Shown here: positions 8,611-17,324 of the stretch, one piece after another | How the letters are laid out: each line of letters opens with the position of its first letter | Position numbering within the stretch: the stretch's first letter is position 1 | Assembly: GCA_937924555.1 (NCBI GenBank) | Contig: CALDSN010000215.1 | Location: forward strand, 1-25,468 | Source of the DNA: an uncultured bacterium | Lineage (GTDB): Bacteria > Cloacimonadota > Cloacimonadia > Cloacimonadales > Cloacimonadaceae | DNA: 25,468 nt | Reading direction: 5' to 3' | Made by a program: the position numbers and the translations under genes | The notes under the pieces: model-generated | Told to the model about the DNA's origin: nothing | What the model saw: only the letters and a program-made list of their open reading frames with translations | The model's database searches: none

Positions 8611-9037
8611 TGCTCTCTCCCATGTGGGTGATGCGAATAATCTTGAGGCATAAACAGTCGTTGATAGCTGCATTGATGCGGGAAGCAAGCTCCGGCTTGT
8701 CGGCAACAAAGCCTTCCAATGCAGTAAAATCCCAAAAGCGAATAATGCTGTCTCTGCGGGTACGAAGAGCATAGCATGCTTTCGCAGTATCAGGATAGCA
8801 TTCTTCCCCCGCAATCTCGCCTGCCTGCACAATTCCCACACATTTACCTGTTACATCCAGCATTTCCAGTTCACCTTGCTGCACCATGATAATGCTGTTT
8901 ACAGGTTCGGCATAGCGTAGCGCATATTCATAGGCAGGAAAAGGCTTAGTGATGCTAAGCTGCAACAGCTCTTCTGCTTGTTGGTCATCCAGATACTTCA
9001 ATAGGTCAAAATCTTGGGTGCGAGTGTAGATGTTCAT
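8597..9037 (-). CDS. Cyclic nucleotide-binding-fold protein, degenerate pocket
   Basis: A 146-aa protein with the same beta-roll outline as its downstream neighbour: EYALRYAEPVNSIIMVQQGELEMLD, then AGEIAGEECYP. The GE of the phosphate cassette is visible, but the Arg-Ser/Thr-Ala that should follow is replaced by KACYALR, so nucleotide binding is doubtful. No helix-turn-helix is present. Its ATG overlaps the stop of the 1058-aa ABC transporter by four bases (ATGA arrangement), and its own end overlaps the next cNMP gene by 14 bases. All three should be made together and probably work together. Function beyond this is unknown. Confidence 0.75.
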   Translation of the reverse strand: MNIYTRTQDFDLLKYLDDQQAEELLQLSITKPFPAYEYALRYAEPVNSIIMVQQGELEMLDVTGKCVGIVQAGEIAGEECYPDTAKACYALRTRRDSIIRFWDFTALEGFVADKPELASRINAAINDCLCLKIIRITHMGESNAQA

Positions 9038-12000
9038 AACTTGCGAAACCCTCCGCGCAAGCGCAGCAAAGTAATGATAAAACTAAGTGAAATAATGAAG
9101 AAACTCACCAGGATGTCCACTAAATAGCTCTCCCTTTCCTTGCCCAAGAACATTGTTTTGTGGGATAAAAAGATGTTGCGAGCTTGGTTTAGATAGTCGC
9201 CATGAGCCAGTTTAACTGTTGATTGAAGCTGCTTGTTACTATAGCGGGTTTCGGGATGGGAGTTGAGAAAGCCATTGTAGGAATTAACATCCTTCATGTA
9301 TTGTTCATAACTGCGGGAGGTATCTTTAGCCTGCTCCAGAAAGGATGCTTTTTCCCGATCCAAGGCGTTCAAGCGGGCAGAGGCAACCACCCAACCTTCA
9401 TAGAGCCAACGGGAGGGGATGACATGGCAAAACTCCGGTATTTCCCTGCTCTTGTTTAGGCGTAGAGCGGGATTCATATCCGCAAAGCGGATAACCGCAC
9501 CACTGAACATAATCTGAGGGATGATTACCAAAGGCAGGATGTTCACGATGGCACTTCTGTCCTTGATAAGCGAGGAAAAAAGCAAGCCCAAGGCATAACC
9601 TGTTACGCCACTGAGCAGGAGAAAGATTGTTTGAGGTATAGCAAAACCACGCATGCCCAAAACCAATGCTGAGACATGGTAATATAGCAACACCTGAACC
9701 GAGGTCATCAACAGCAGAACCAAATGCTTGGAGATAAGCTGGCAAAGAGAGGAGATGTTTAGCTTCATCTCACGCTGGATGCTGCGGCGTTCACCCAGCA
9801 AGTCGTCAATGCTGTTTGCCAGCCCGATGAAGATAAATATGATTACGGAAATGAAGCCAAAGAGCAGAGCATTGCCGTTCTCGAGGAAGCTGTATGTGGT
9901 GCCATTTTCCGTTCCTCGCAAAACAAAAGAGCTAATGGCAGCCAGTAGGGGAGCTACCAATAAGGTCATGCCAAGGTTTATCCTGCTGCGGCTCTTGTTC
10001 ACGAAGTTACGCCCCACTAGGAGTAACATGCTTCCTGGGCGGAAATGTAACTTGTTACGTCGCTTCAGAATTGGTGTTTGCTGCTCACTGCTCTCTTGCT
10101 TTTGGCTGCCTTGCTCCAGGGTTTTACGAAAGCTATAGTTTCGGTATTTCTGCTCCCAATAATCCGGACTGAAGCTCCTATTGCCGTTGTGATCCACTGT
10201 TTCTACCAGATCAAAGAAATAGTCCGGCATCTGCAGGTTACGTTTTGTTATCAGGGCATCTTGTTTTGTTCCGCTCTTTGCTAGCTCATCCTCAAAATAA
10301 CCGAAGATTTCTCTGCTGCTGCCGAAGAACACTTGCTTTCCACCCGTATCGAGCAACAAGGTGTAATCAAAGGCTTTAAAAACCGTGGCGTTGGGCTGGT
10401 GGATGGTGCAAAGGATTATCTTGTTCTGTTCTTTCAGGTCACAAAGGAAATCCGTGATATTCTCGGAATCCTTGGAGGATAGCCCGCTGGTTGGTTCGTC
10501 CAGAATAATGATAACCGGGTTAAGCACCAGTTCCATGGCAATGTTTAGCCTGCGACGCTGCCCACCGCTGAGCTTCTTATTCATCACATCACCAACCTGC
10601 ATATGGCGTTGTTCAAACAAGCCCACGCTGCGCAGCAGATTCTCGATGCGAGTGCGTATCTCGGTACGGTTCTTCAAGCTTGGCAGTGCAAGCCGGAGAC
10701 GATAGTATAGGTTTTCATACACGCTCAAATTGGGGAATAGCAGGTCATCTTGCGGTACATAGCCTATATATTTAGCGAAGTAAGGGAAGTTAGCGTTGAA
10801 ATCCACTCCGTCTATGCTAATTCGGCTGCGAGTGGCATGGATATCGCCCAACAGTACTTGGAGCAGGGTTGTCTTTCCGCTACCGCTGGGTCCCATGATA
10901 GCAGTCATACTGCCCTTGGGCACTTTGAAGGCGATGTTGGAGAGAGCAGTTTTACCCCCAGGAAAGCTGTGGGACACTTCATCTATACACAATTCGTCTA
11001 TTCTTATGGGGATTTCAATCAGTTCCCAATGCCTGTTCACAATGTAGTTCGCCCCATTGAGACTGATTATGTCCAGGTTCGGAGTAAAAGGTGTTTCCTG
11101 CTTGATGGGCAAGAGATTAAGGTATATATTGCTTTCTTCCGGGCTCTTAACCCACAGGTTGCCATCGCGGTTGTAGAAATGCAGCATGGCAGAAGCCTGT
11201 TGCTCGCTGCCGATATACAGCCCGAACTTGTCGCGGCACAAGTAATAATCCACGGAACTACTGGCTAGGGAATCATCCTCACCCTGCTTGAGGAGGAACT
11301 GTAAGACGCTTGTCGCATCGCCTTCGGCAAGGCACTCATCCAAAGCGAGCTCCTTGGCAGAGCCATATTTGCTTTCCGTGTAAAACCTATGGTTCTTACT
11401 AATAAGCGTAAACTCTTTTCCCTGTAGCTTGATAGGAGCAGGACTGAGGTTATATACATGCCAGAGATTATCCACAGTTAAGCTGATATCCCCTGCGTAA
11501 CCAGGTAAGATAAGCAATTCATCGGCACCAAGGTGATGAAACACACCCTCGGTTAGGGTATTGTACTTTCCAAGAGCTAGCTTTCTGCATTGCTGAGTGG
11601 CAGAGCTTCCTTTCAGGTACAGCAGCACCATGGATTCTATCATGATGAAGGTCAGTTTTAGTTTATTGTCTTTGCCAACAAAGCGGAAGTCCGCATTAGA
11701 GGCTGCCCACTGCATTGAGTTATGCAGATAGCTCCGACTGCCATCGGGGATGAGATCAGGCAAGGAAAGGCTGTCCAGATTGCCTTCCATCAGCTGGTAA
11801 ATCTCATCGAGGGAGTTCACATCCAGCCTCAGCAGATCAGTAAGCTCCACAATCTCCAAACTACCCAAAATGTTTAGCTTACTCCGTTCGTGATATGCCA
11901 AGCTGATGAGGTTTAGGATTATCTTGCTACGGTCAGACTTGCTGAGGTGAGCATTTATCAAGCTCTCTGCATCGCGCAGGGAAAGCACACTGCTGCGTGC

Positions 12001-12210
12001 CTGTTCCAGCTTATATAGCGGGATGCTGTTACCAAACATGGAGTGCAGCAGACGGTCGATATAGTTCAGTTCCTCTCCGCGGAGCTTCGTCGTCCTGGCC
12101 ATATATAGGTATAGGGACACTACGGCATTCAGCATGCTATCCAACACGCTTTGTTCAGTAGCATTGTTGGTATGCTTTTTGGCGAAGTTTGGCAAGCGGA
12201 GCACAGCCAT
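9034..12210 (-). CDS. ABCG-type ABC transporter with TerB-like N-terminal domain
   Basis: A 1058-aa inner-membrane protein. Residues ~10-145 are helical and acidic and resemble a TerB-like domain. Residues ~180-400 form a beta-rich region with FHA-like character (not certain). Then comes an ATPase domain with Walker A MGPSGSGKTT (near 438), signature LSGGQRRR (near 545), Walker B IIILDEPTSGL (near 564) and TIHQPN switch, the ABCG/White pattern. The C-terminal ABC-2 type membrane domain (about 740-1055) has roughly six spans and a large loop between the last two. This single-chain ATPase-first order is typical of ABCG half-transporters. Substrate unknown. The only purines before ATG 12210 are GAG, so the ribosome site is weak. 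Head of an operon with two cNMP-fold proteins and a PhzF protein. Confidence 0.88.
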   Translation of the reverse strand: MAVLRLPNFAKKHTNNATEQSVLDSMLNAVVSLYLYMARTTKLRGEELNYIDRLLHSMFGNSIPLYKLEQARSSVLSLRDAESLINAHLSKSDRSKIILNLISLAYHERSKLNILGSLEIVELTDLLRLDVNSLDEIYQLMEGNLDSLSLPDLIPDGSRSYLHNSMQWAASNADFRFVGKDNKLKLTFIMIESMVLLYLKGSSATQQCRKLALGKYNTLTEGVFHHLGADELLILPGYAGDISLTVDNLWHVYNLSPAPIKLQGKEFTLISKNHRFYTESKYGSAKELALDECLAEGDATSVLQFLLKQGEDDSLASSSVDYYLCRDKFGLYIGSEQQASAMLHFYNRDGNLWVKSPEESNIYLNLLPIKQETPFTPNLDIISLNGANYIVNRHWELIEIPIRIDELCIDEVSHSFPGGKTALSNIAFKVPKGSMTAIMGPSGSGKTTLLQVLLGDIHATRSRISIDGVDFNANFPYFAKYIGYVPQDDLLFPNLSVYENLYYRLRLALPSLKNRTEIRTRIENLLRSVGLFEQRHMQVGDVMNKKLSGGQRRRLNIAMELVLNPVIIILDEPTSGLSSKDSENITDFLCDLKEQNKIILCTIHQPNATVFKAFDYTLLLDTGGKQVFFGSSREIFGYFEDELAKSGTKQDALITKRNLQMPDYFFDLVETVDHNGNRSFSPDYWEQKYRNYSFRKTLEQGSQKQESSEQQTPILKRRNKLHFRPGSMLLLVGRNFVNKSRSRINLGMTLLVAPLLAAISSFVLRGTENGTTYSFLENGNALLFGFISVIIFIFIGLANSIDDLLGERRSIQREMKLNISSLCQLISKHLVLLLMTSVQVLLYYHVSALVLGMRGFAIPQTIFLLLSGVTGYALGLLFSSLIKDRSAIVNILPLVIIPQIMFSGAVIRFADMNPALRLNKSREIPEFCHVIPSRWLYEGWVVASARLNALDREKASFLEQAKDTSRSYEQYMKDVNSYNGFLNSHPETRYSNKQLQSTVKLAHGDYLNQARNIFLSHKTMFLGKERESYLVDILVSFFIISLSFIITLLRLRGGFRKL

Positions 12211-12304
12211 CTCAGGAGACGTAAACAGCCTTAAGGCGTTCGATTCTCAGCATTGCGACACAGACATACATAAGCTATATTATTCCTTCAAAACTAAGTA
12301 GCGG

Positions 12305-12333
12305 AATAATTATTTTGACTATCACATTGTCAA
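12305..12333 (-). promoter_or_regulatory. Candidate promoter for the ABC transporter operon
   Basis: On the minus strand, TTGACA (12333-12328) is followed after 17 bases by ATTATT (12310-12305). This is a perfect -35 hexamer with a weak -10, about 95-120 bp before the start codon. The seven-base string CTTGACA recurs upstream of several genes in this window. Confidence 0.35.
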
Positions 12334-12383
12334 GCAGAATTTACAACTCAGTTTCGGAGAGATTAGCCTACGCGGAATATTCA

Positions 12384-13652
12384 CTAACGCCGGAGCACCA
12401 GCTTACCTTTATAGCTTGTACCTTTACCATTAAGGCTTTGAACCTGATATAGGTATACGCCCGCAGCAAGCTGTAGTTCAGGCAGTTGCAGCTCTGTACC
12501 TTCGAAGCTTTGGTGGTGTACCAGCTGCCCCTTGAGGTTGTATAGGGATAGCTCTCCCCCCGTAGCATCCGTCCCACTAATCTTTAGCGTTGTCCCCTTT
12601 CGTACAGGATTGGGATACAGGTTTAAAGGCTTGGCAGAAACCACCAAATCCTCATTTGCCGAACTGGGACTATAGAGCTTCATATCGGTAGGCATCAAAG
12701 CCACGGTATATTGCTTCCAATGGCTTAGGTCTGGATGCACCAGCTTGACAATGCCATTGCTTCCCCACACCGGACTCAGCAAAGCGATAAATGATGCATT
12801 GCCCACTATCTCCGATGCTCCCATTGCCAAAGGATTTTCCGCCCCATGCAGCACAGAAAAAGCAGTGGGATTGTAGCTGTACATCACAGCTCCATTACTA
12901 TCACCCACATAAGCCAATTCATCGCCTGCCATCCACAAACACCCCGGAGTTCCACCCAAGGGAATGGTCTCCACCACACTGTTGCTCAGTGGGTCAATAA
13001 CACAAACAGCACCCCCGATATCCGCCCAATTACCCGTACATGAAACATGTATCTTACGGTTATGCACGCTTAGGTACTGCGGATTGGCAGATACAGGGAT
13101 AGTGCCTTCTGTTGTGAAGCTGTCCAAGGCTATCACAGAGACAGAAGAACCGGCATAGTTCTGCATATAATTCCCCGCATTGGCAACATACAGCTTATCC
13201 CCGAACACACACAAACCTTCCGGCGCATAGCCTACATTCACGCTTGCCACCACGCTGTTGCTATTTGTATCCACTTTATACACCTTACCCGTAAACAAGC
13301 CGCTCACATAGAGATAGCCTTCGTGTAAAACCGCATCCCAAGGATTGCTGCTCATTCCGATGAACACGTTTGCCACCAAGCTGCCATCACTGCGGGATAG
13401 CTTTTGCACGGCATTGTCTCCCGAGCACACCACCCAGAGGTAATCCTCATCCACCACAACCTTGTTGGGGGTATTTCCCAAGGAGGCAAAGCTATTGTTA
13501 ACAGCATCACTGACCGTATCAATCCTGCTCAAAGTTCTGCTTTGCGAATTCACCACATACAGCATTTCCGCTTGTGCCCCGATGCTAAGCAGCAGGAATA
13601 TAAGCAGCACCACTAATCTATTCAATCCGGTAAGTCTCAGTTTATATATCAT
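12384..13652 (-). CDS. BtuG-like beta-propeller with T9SS C-terminal sorting domain
   Basis: A 422-aa exported protein. Residues 1-28 form a signal peptide ending ...GAQA-E. Residues ~30-335 carry YncE/NHL-like propeller blades with recurring patterns such as LYVVNSQSRTLSRID, LYVSGLFTGKVYKVDTNSN and LYVANAGN. Residues ~345-422 are a type A T9SS sorting domain (LNLYPNPVRKGTTLKIS ... LSLYNLKGQLV ... LAAGVYLYQVQS ... GKLVLRR). It starts 18 bp after a cobalamin-riboswitch-controlled receptor, with AAGGAG before its ATG. In Bacteroides the propeller BtuG sits in the same place and binds B12 at the cell surface, so a B12-capturing partner is the best inference. Surface delivery here would be through T9SS instead of the lipoprotein anchor BtuG uses. 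Confidence 0.85.
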   Translation of the reverse strand: MIYKLRLTGLNRLVVLLIFLLLSIGAQAEMLYVVNSQSRTLSRIDTVSDAVNNSFASLGNTPNKVVVDEDYLWVVCSGDNAVQKLSRSDGSLVANVFIGMSSNPWDAVLHEGYLYVSGLFTGKVYKVDTNSNSVVASVNVGYAPEGLCVFGDKLYVANAGNYMQNYAGSSVSVIALDSFTTEGTIPVSANPQYLSVHNRKIHVSCTGNWADIGGAVCVIDPLSNSVVETIPLGGTPGCLWMAGDELAYVGDSNGAVMYSYNPTAFSVLHGAENPLAMGASEIVGNASFIALLSPVWGSNGIVKLVHPDLSHWKQYTVALMPTDMKLYSPSSANEDLVVSAKPLNLYPNPVRKGTTLKISGTDATGGELSLYNLKGQLVHHQSFEGTELQLPELQLAAGVYLYQVQSLNGKGTSYKGKLVLRR

Positions 13653-13670
13653 TTTATTCTCCTTGTTATC

Positions 13671-15833
13671 TCATTTGTAGTTCTTGGTTCCAATGCTCAA
13701 TCCTGTGTACCAGTTAATCCCCGGTTGCGGAGTGTAAGCATAGATGCTGTATCGTTTATCCAGTATGTTATTCACCTTCGCCTCAGCTTGGATCTTGAAC
13801 CCACCAAGCTGCATCTGCCAGAAGCCCGCTACATCCACATTCTCAAAGGATGGAAGCGGCTCAATCAGGTTATCCGGCGTGCTATATTGCTCTCCGGTAT
13901 GGCTATAGGAGATGCTCAGAGCTTGCTTATCTGTCCCCATCTTCAGCTTTGCCACCGCCTTGCGTTCCGGCGTATAAACCAATGTCTTGTCATAGCTTGC
14001 GCTGTGGCTGCCATCCGGATTAAGCGACCTATCCACTGCTTTGGTAAAAGTTATATTCCCGCTCAGCACCAGGTATCTCCCCCACTTCAGGCTGCCGTCA
14101 GCTTCCAGGTTCTGCATCTCCGCCTTGCCCACATTAAAGGGCTTCCAGCTTACTCCGTTCAGGTAATACTGCCGCCATTGAATAAGGTCTTGCACCTTGT
14201 TTTGGTAATACGCCAGTTTCAGCTTACCGAATCCGGAACCAAGCTCTCCATACACACTGAACCCAAGGGACTTCTCGCTTTTCAGAGCGGGATTACCCTG
14301 CGTTTCGCTATCCCCAATCCAGAACATATCAAACAGCGAGGGTTGCGAAAAGGCAGTGCCCACATAAGCCCCAAGCTTAAGCTCTTCCGCAAAGGGTAAG
14401 CTCAGCTCGTTCTCCAGCCTCCAGGTGCCGTGCAGCAGGTCTTCACTATAATCTCCCCGCAGCGCACCAAGCAGCTTATATTCGGCATATAAGGGAAAGA
14501 AACTGCGTTGAACCGTAGCCCCAACTGCCTGATTGTTACGCTTACCTGTGCTTTTGCTGTGCTGCAGGCGGTTATCAAACTCATAGTTCAGCAGTCCATA
14601 TTCTGCGCTCAGCCCAAGTTTCCCGTCTTTGATGGCATAGCTTCCGTATGCCTTCACTCCGCTGCTAATCTGCTCTTGCTGATAATCCCCGGGGGCAATG
14701 GGGATGCTGGAGCCTAGATTCTGATAATCGCTGTGGTCTCGGTTATGCCACATCAGCATCTCTGTGCTCAGCTTGGCAAAGCTGCCGATACTGCGCAGAG
14801 AATGCTGTTGATAGTCCCCTTCAAGCTGTGAGCTATCGTACAGATCGGTAAAGTTTATCGTCCCGGGAAGCTGCCGCTTGAATGTTCCCGCATTAAAGCT
14901 ATAATCCGTCTGCACCGTACCGCTGAACACGCTTCCCTTAAGATACAAGCCATCACTGCTTTTACGGTTATGCACCCGTTTCCGTTCCTGCTCCACCTGC
15001 CAAAATTCCGGGGTGTCATACAAGAAGTTGTTATCCGCCTGCTGGCTGGTATATTCCCCCACCAGCGCAAAATGCTTTCTCCCATAGGAAAGGGCATAAC
15101 TCTCTTTCTGCATGCCGAAAGAGCCAAGCGCAGCACTGAGCTGAAGCTCCGGCAGCTTGGCGTGTTGGGCACTCTTGGTGTGGATGTGCACAATCCCCCC
15201 AATCGCCGCAGAACCGCCATACACGGAGGAATTTCCCTTAATCACGTCGATATAGTCTATCTGCCCCATTGGGATGCTGCTGAAGTCAAATGCCTCACCC
15301 GCCGGGTTTAGCACCACCCCATCCAGCATCACCAATGCATGCCGGCTGAAGCTTCCCAATAGCGATAAAGTCTGTTTCTCCCCACTCAAGCGGATATCGG
15401 AAGTGCTGAACACGGAGTTCTCTAAGAGTAGTGAGGCAGTATTATTCACCTTGGCATTGGTGTCGGGGTGGATAATATCGGCGTTCAAGGCAGGGGTTAT
15501 CATCTTATATTCCAATGCTTTCACCCGCACCGTAGGCAGAGTTATTTCCTCTGTGCTCATGGTGATTGTCAGGTATCCCCCGCTTTGGGGAACTGCCAGG
15601 GGCTGATAGCCCAAACGGCTGATATACAGGCTGTCTGCTTCGCTTTGCATACTGAAACTGCCATCCGCTTTGCTATACACTTGCCTGTGTTTGTCGCTGA
15701 TCAGGGCTCCGCTGATTGCCTTTCCACCGGAATCCTGCACCCTGCCAATAATTGCCGGTAGCATTGCGACTGTGCTCACCAGCAGGCAGATTAGCAGCAG
15801 CACTTTGCTGCCCACGCCTGTGCGTTTGTTCAT
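13671..15833 (-). CDS. btuB: TonB-dependent outer-membrane receptor, cobalamin (BtuB-like)
   Basis: A 720-aa receptor. It has a signal peptide (~1-28), a short carboxypeptidase-regulatory-like domain (~30-95), then a plug (~105-215) with LLENSVFSTSDIRLSG, VMLDGVVLNP, IDYIDVIKGNSSVYGGSAAIGGIVHI, and a long beta-barrel ending KNYK. Such receptors take up large scarce molecules across the outer membrane using TonB energy. The cobalamin riboswitch directly upstream (15918-16066) makes corrinoids the likely substrate. An AGAGGTGA ribosome site lies before ATG 15833, inside a hairpin that could close it. The BtuG-like gene follows in the same transcript. The symbol is based on regulation and context more than on receptor-specific residues. 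Confidence 0.9.
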   Translation of the reverse strand: MNKRTGVGSKVLLLICLLVSTVAMLPAIIGRVQDSGGKAISGALISDKHRQVYSKADGSFSMQSEADSLYISRLGYQPLAVPQSGGYLTITMSTEEITLPTVRVKALEYKMITPALNADIIHPDTNAKVNNTASLLLENSVFSTSDIRLSGEKQTLSLLGSFSRHALVMLDGVVLNPAGEAFDFSSIPMGQIDYIDVIKGNSSVYGGSAAIGGIVHIHTKSAQHAKLPELQLSAALGSFGMQKESYALSYGRKHFALVGEYTSQQADNNFLYDTPEFWQVEQERKRVHNRKSSDGLYLKGSVFSGTVQTDYSFNAGTFKRQLPGTINFTDLYDSSQLEGDYQQHSLRSIGSFAKLSTEMLMWHNRDHSDYQNLGSSIPIAPGDYQQEQISSGVKAYGSYAIKDGKLGLSAEYGLLNYEFDNRLQHSKSTGKRNNQAVGATVQRSFFPLYAEYKLLGALRGDYSEDLLHGTWRLENELSLPFAEELKLGAYVGTAFSQPSLFDMFWIGDSETQGNPALKSEKSLGFSVYGELGSGFGKLKLAYYQNKVQDLIQWRQYYLNGVSWKPFNVGKAEMQNLEADGSLKWGRYLVLSGNITFTKAVDRSLNPDGSHSASYDKTLVYTPERKAVAKLKMGTDKQALSISYSHTGEQYSTPDNLIEPLPSFENVDVAGFWQMQLGGFKIQAEAKVNNILDKRYSIYAYTPQPGINWYTGLSIGTKNYK

Positions 15834-15836
15834 GAG

Positions 15837-15872
15837 TGTTCACCTCTGTTTTACTGTGACTTGAGATGAACA
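15837..15872 (-). promoter_or_regulatory. Shine-Dalgarno-sequestering hairpin (riboswitch expression platform)
   Basis: In the leader RNA, TGTTCATCTC (15872-15863) pairs with GAGGTGAACA (15846-15837) over ten pairs including one G-U, with a 16-base loop. The 3' arm contains most of the AGAGGTGA ribosome site of the receptor gene (15847-15840). Closing this stem would block translation, which fits a ligand-off platform for the upstream cobalamin aptamer. Confidence 0.7.
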
Positions 15873-15917
15873 TTTCTGGCTGTAACCCATGCTCCGTAGG
15901 TTCATTAAGCCTTGCTT

Positions 15918-16066
15918 GTGGCAGGTTTCCTGGCTCGCAGCGGATTCTTACGAGACGCCTTCCCGATTTCTCAGTGACGGCTCTATCCTTTTGTGCTGCT
16001 TACAGTGGCGGACACCGCTTTCGCTTCAAACGAAATTCCCTATTACCTTTGTTAAAAGCACCATCA
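15918..16066 (-). promoter_or_regulatory. Cobalamin riboswitch aptamer
   Basis: Read on the minus strand, the conserved blocks of the cobalamin riboswitch appear in order. These are GATGGTGC near the 5' end, AATAGGGAA, a GCGGTGTCCGCCACTG stem (16018-16003), GTCACTG with GGGAAGGCG, and the B12 box AGCCAGGAAACCTGCC (15935-15920). After it, a stem (GGCT/AGCC with GAACC/GGGTT, 15911-15878) carries a CGGA loop. That loop can pair with the UCCG of the earlier stem, as expected for the L5-L13 kissing contact. Binding of B12 would be expected to repress the downstream receptor and BtuG-like genes. Confidence 0.95.
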
Positions 16067-16185
16067 AGTCACAGGCTTATCTTTGTGCAAGCTGCTTTTC
16101 CGTCAACCCCTTTTTTCCCCACACTCCGCTTGCTCTCTCCCATGCTGCTTTTTCCCCTTGGTTTAACCACTGATGTTTCGCAGGC

Positions 16186-16246
16186 GATTCCCGGGTCATT
16201 CTCTCATCCCACCCGGGAGTCACGAGGGAATCACCTGAGAATGACC
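16186..16246. repeat. Interleaved inverted repeats upstream of the B12 riboswitch
   Basis: GATTCCC (16186-16192) is inverse to GGGAATC (16226-16232), and GGTCATTCTC (16194-16203) is inverse to GAGAATGACC (16237-16246). The arms are in the order A-B-A'-B', so both stems cannot form as simple nested hairpins. CCCGGG also occurs twice. Function unknown; it could be a small dispersed repeat or a protein site near the riboswitch transcript start. Confidence 0.6.
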
Positions 16247-16530
16247 TCAGATTAGTTGCGTAGATAATCCTTGTGTATTGCATAAACATGGCAGATGAAC
16301 AGGATAGAAATATGGAGCCTATTATAACCCCACAGGATTATCCCATTCTGCTGATGTAATATCGAGCGTTTTATCAATGCGATTGTTTCCTGAGATATCC
16401 CTTGACAAGAAATAACCGAGTAAGATTATTGGCAATGTTGAGGTGAGATAACGGTTACGGACATAAAGATGTAGCTCTGCTAAAGGCTTTGTAAAACATT
16501 AGCACTTGGATGGGGCAAGAAGGATAACAC
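16247..16530. other. Gene-free spacer between divergent transcripts
   Basis: This stretch separates the minus-strand B12 operon from the plus-strand nuclease. Apart from the promoter-like TTGACA site at 16402 I see no gene, no RNA structure and no repeat in it. The promoter that drives the riboswitch transcript should also lie here or within the inverted-repeat block, but no clear hexamers stand out. Confidence 0.5.
16402..16429 (+). promoter_or_regulatory. Candidate promoter for the nuclease gene
   Basis: A perfect TTGACA (16402-16407) followed after 16 bases by GATTAT (16424-16429, four of six matches to TATAAT). It lies about 100 bp before ATG 16531. This is the best two-box match in the window; how well the sigma-70 consensus applies to this organism is not known. 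Confidence 0.4.
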
Positions 16531-17316
16531 ATGATTCTCAAAGTTAGGCTGGCAAAAAGCTTTTACCCGCTCATGCTGCTGCTATGGGTAGTGACGCTGT
16601 GTGCGGTTAATGCCCATAGCTCTCTGGAACTGCCTGCCTTGCAGAAGGGCGAACAGCTTATCCAACATCATGGCTTCTCTCTTGTATATTCCGAAAAGGA
16701 CGAACAGGCAAAATGGGTTGCCTATACCCTAACCCCGGAAAAGGCAAATAGCAAGGTAGCAAACCGCGAAAAAGAAAGCTTCCGCAAAGATCCGCTTATC
16801 TTAACCGGTTCGGCTGAGGATAAGGACTATAAGAAAAGCGGTTACAGCCGAGGGCACCTCTGCCCCGCCAATGACAATACCTGGAGCCCAGAAGCGATGC
16901 GTGATTGCTTCTATTTTTCGAATATGAGCCCCCAGCTACAGGATTTTAACAATGGGGTGTGGAAGGATTTGGAGCTGTATGTGCACGACCTGGCTACGCA
17001 GTATGACACCCTTTACATCGCTACGGGTCCTGTGCTGAAAAGCAAGAAAGCTCTCAAAACCATCGGGAAAAATGAAGTTTCCGTACCGGATTATTTCTTC
17101 AAGGTTATAATGGTATATGGCAAGGAACCGAAAGCTATTGGTTATATCATCCCGCAAGTGGGCTTTGGTAAGGACTTTCAAGCCTATGCCTGTAGTGTGG
17201 ATGAGGTGGAGAAGGTGACGGGGGTGGATTTCTTTGCATTCGTTGATGAATATTTGCAGAGAATATTTGAACAACAAATCTCGGAGTTATATAGTGTAAT
17301 CAAACCTGAACAATAG
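16531..17316 (+). CDS. Secreted DNA/RNA non-specific endonuclease
   Basis: A 261-aa protein of the Serratia-nuclease (NUC, beta-beta-alpha-metal) family. Residues 1-28 are a signal peptide (basic start, hydrophobic core, ending VNA-HSS). The active-site motif SRGHLCPAND (general-base His near residue 108) and the metal-binding segment MSPQLQDFNNGVWKDLE are present. The usual DRGH has Ser in place of Asp, a common variant. It cuts DNA and RNA without sequence preference and would act in the periplasm or outside the cell, for nutrient recovery or breakdown of foreign DNA. A possible weak ribosome site AGAAGGA lies upstream of ATG 16531. The next gene follows after 8 bp, suggesting one transcript. 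Confidence 0.92.
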   Translation: MILKVRLAKSFYPLMLLLWVVTLCAVNAHSSLELPALQKGEQLIQHHGFSLVYSEKDEQAKWVAYTLTPEKANSKVANREKESFRKDPLILTGSAEDKDYKKSGYSRGHLCPANDNTWSPEAMRDCFYFSNMSPQLQDFNNGVWKDLELYVHDLATQYDTLYIATGPVLKSKKALKTIGKNEVSVPDYFFKVIMVYGKEPKAIGYIIPQVGFGKDFQAYACSVDEVEKVTGVDFFAFVDEYLQRIFEQQISELYSVIKPEQ

Positions 17317-17324
17317 GAGTAGAG

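Noticed and set aside
8611..8841. Extension of the second cNMP protein upstream of 8610
   Set aside because: It is the shadow frame of the preceding cNMP gene and does not resemble the domain; ATG 8610 has a ribosome site.
15866..16255. Plus-strand protein of 129 aa
   Set aside because: It lies across the minus-strand cobalamin riboswitch and the inverted repeats; structured RNA explains the sequence.
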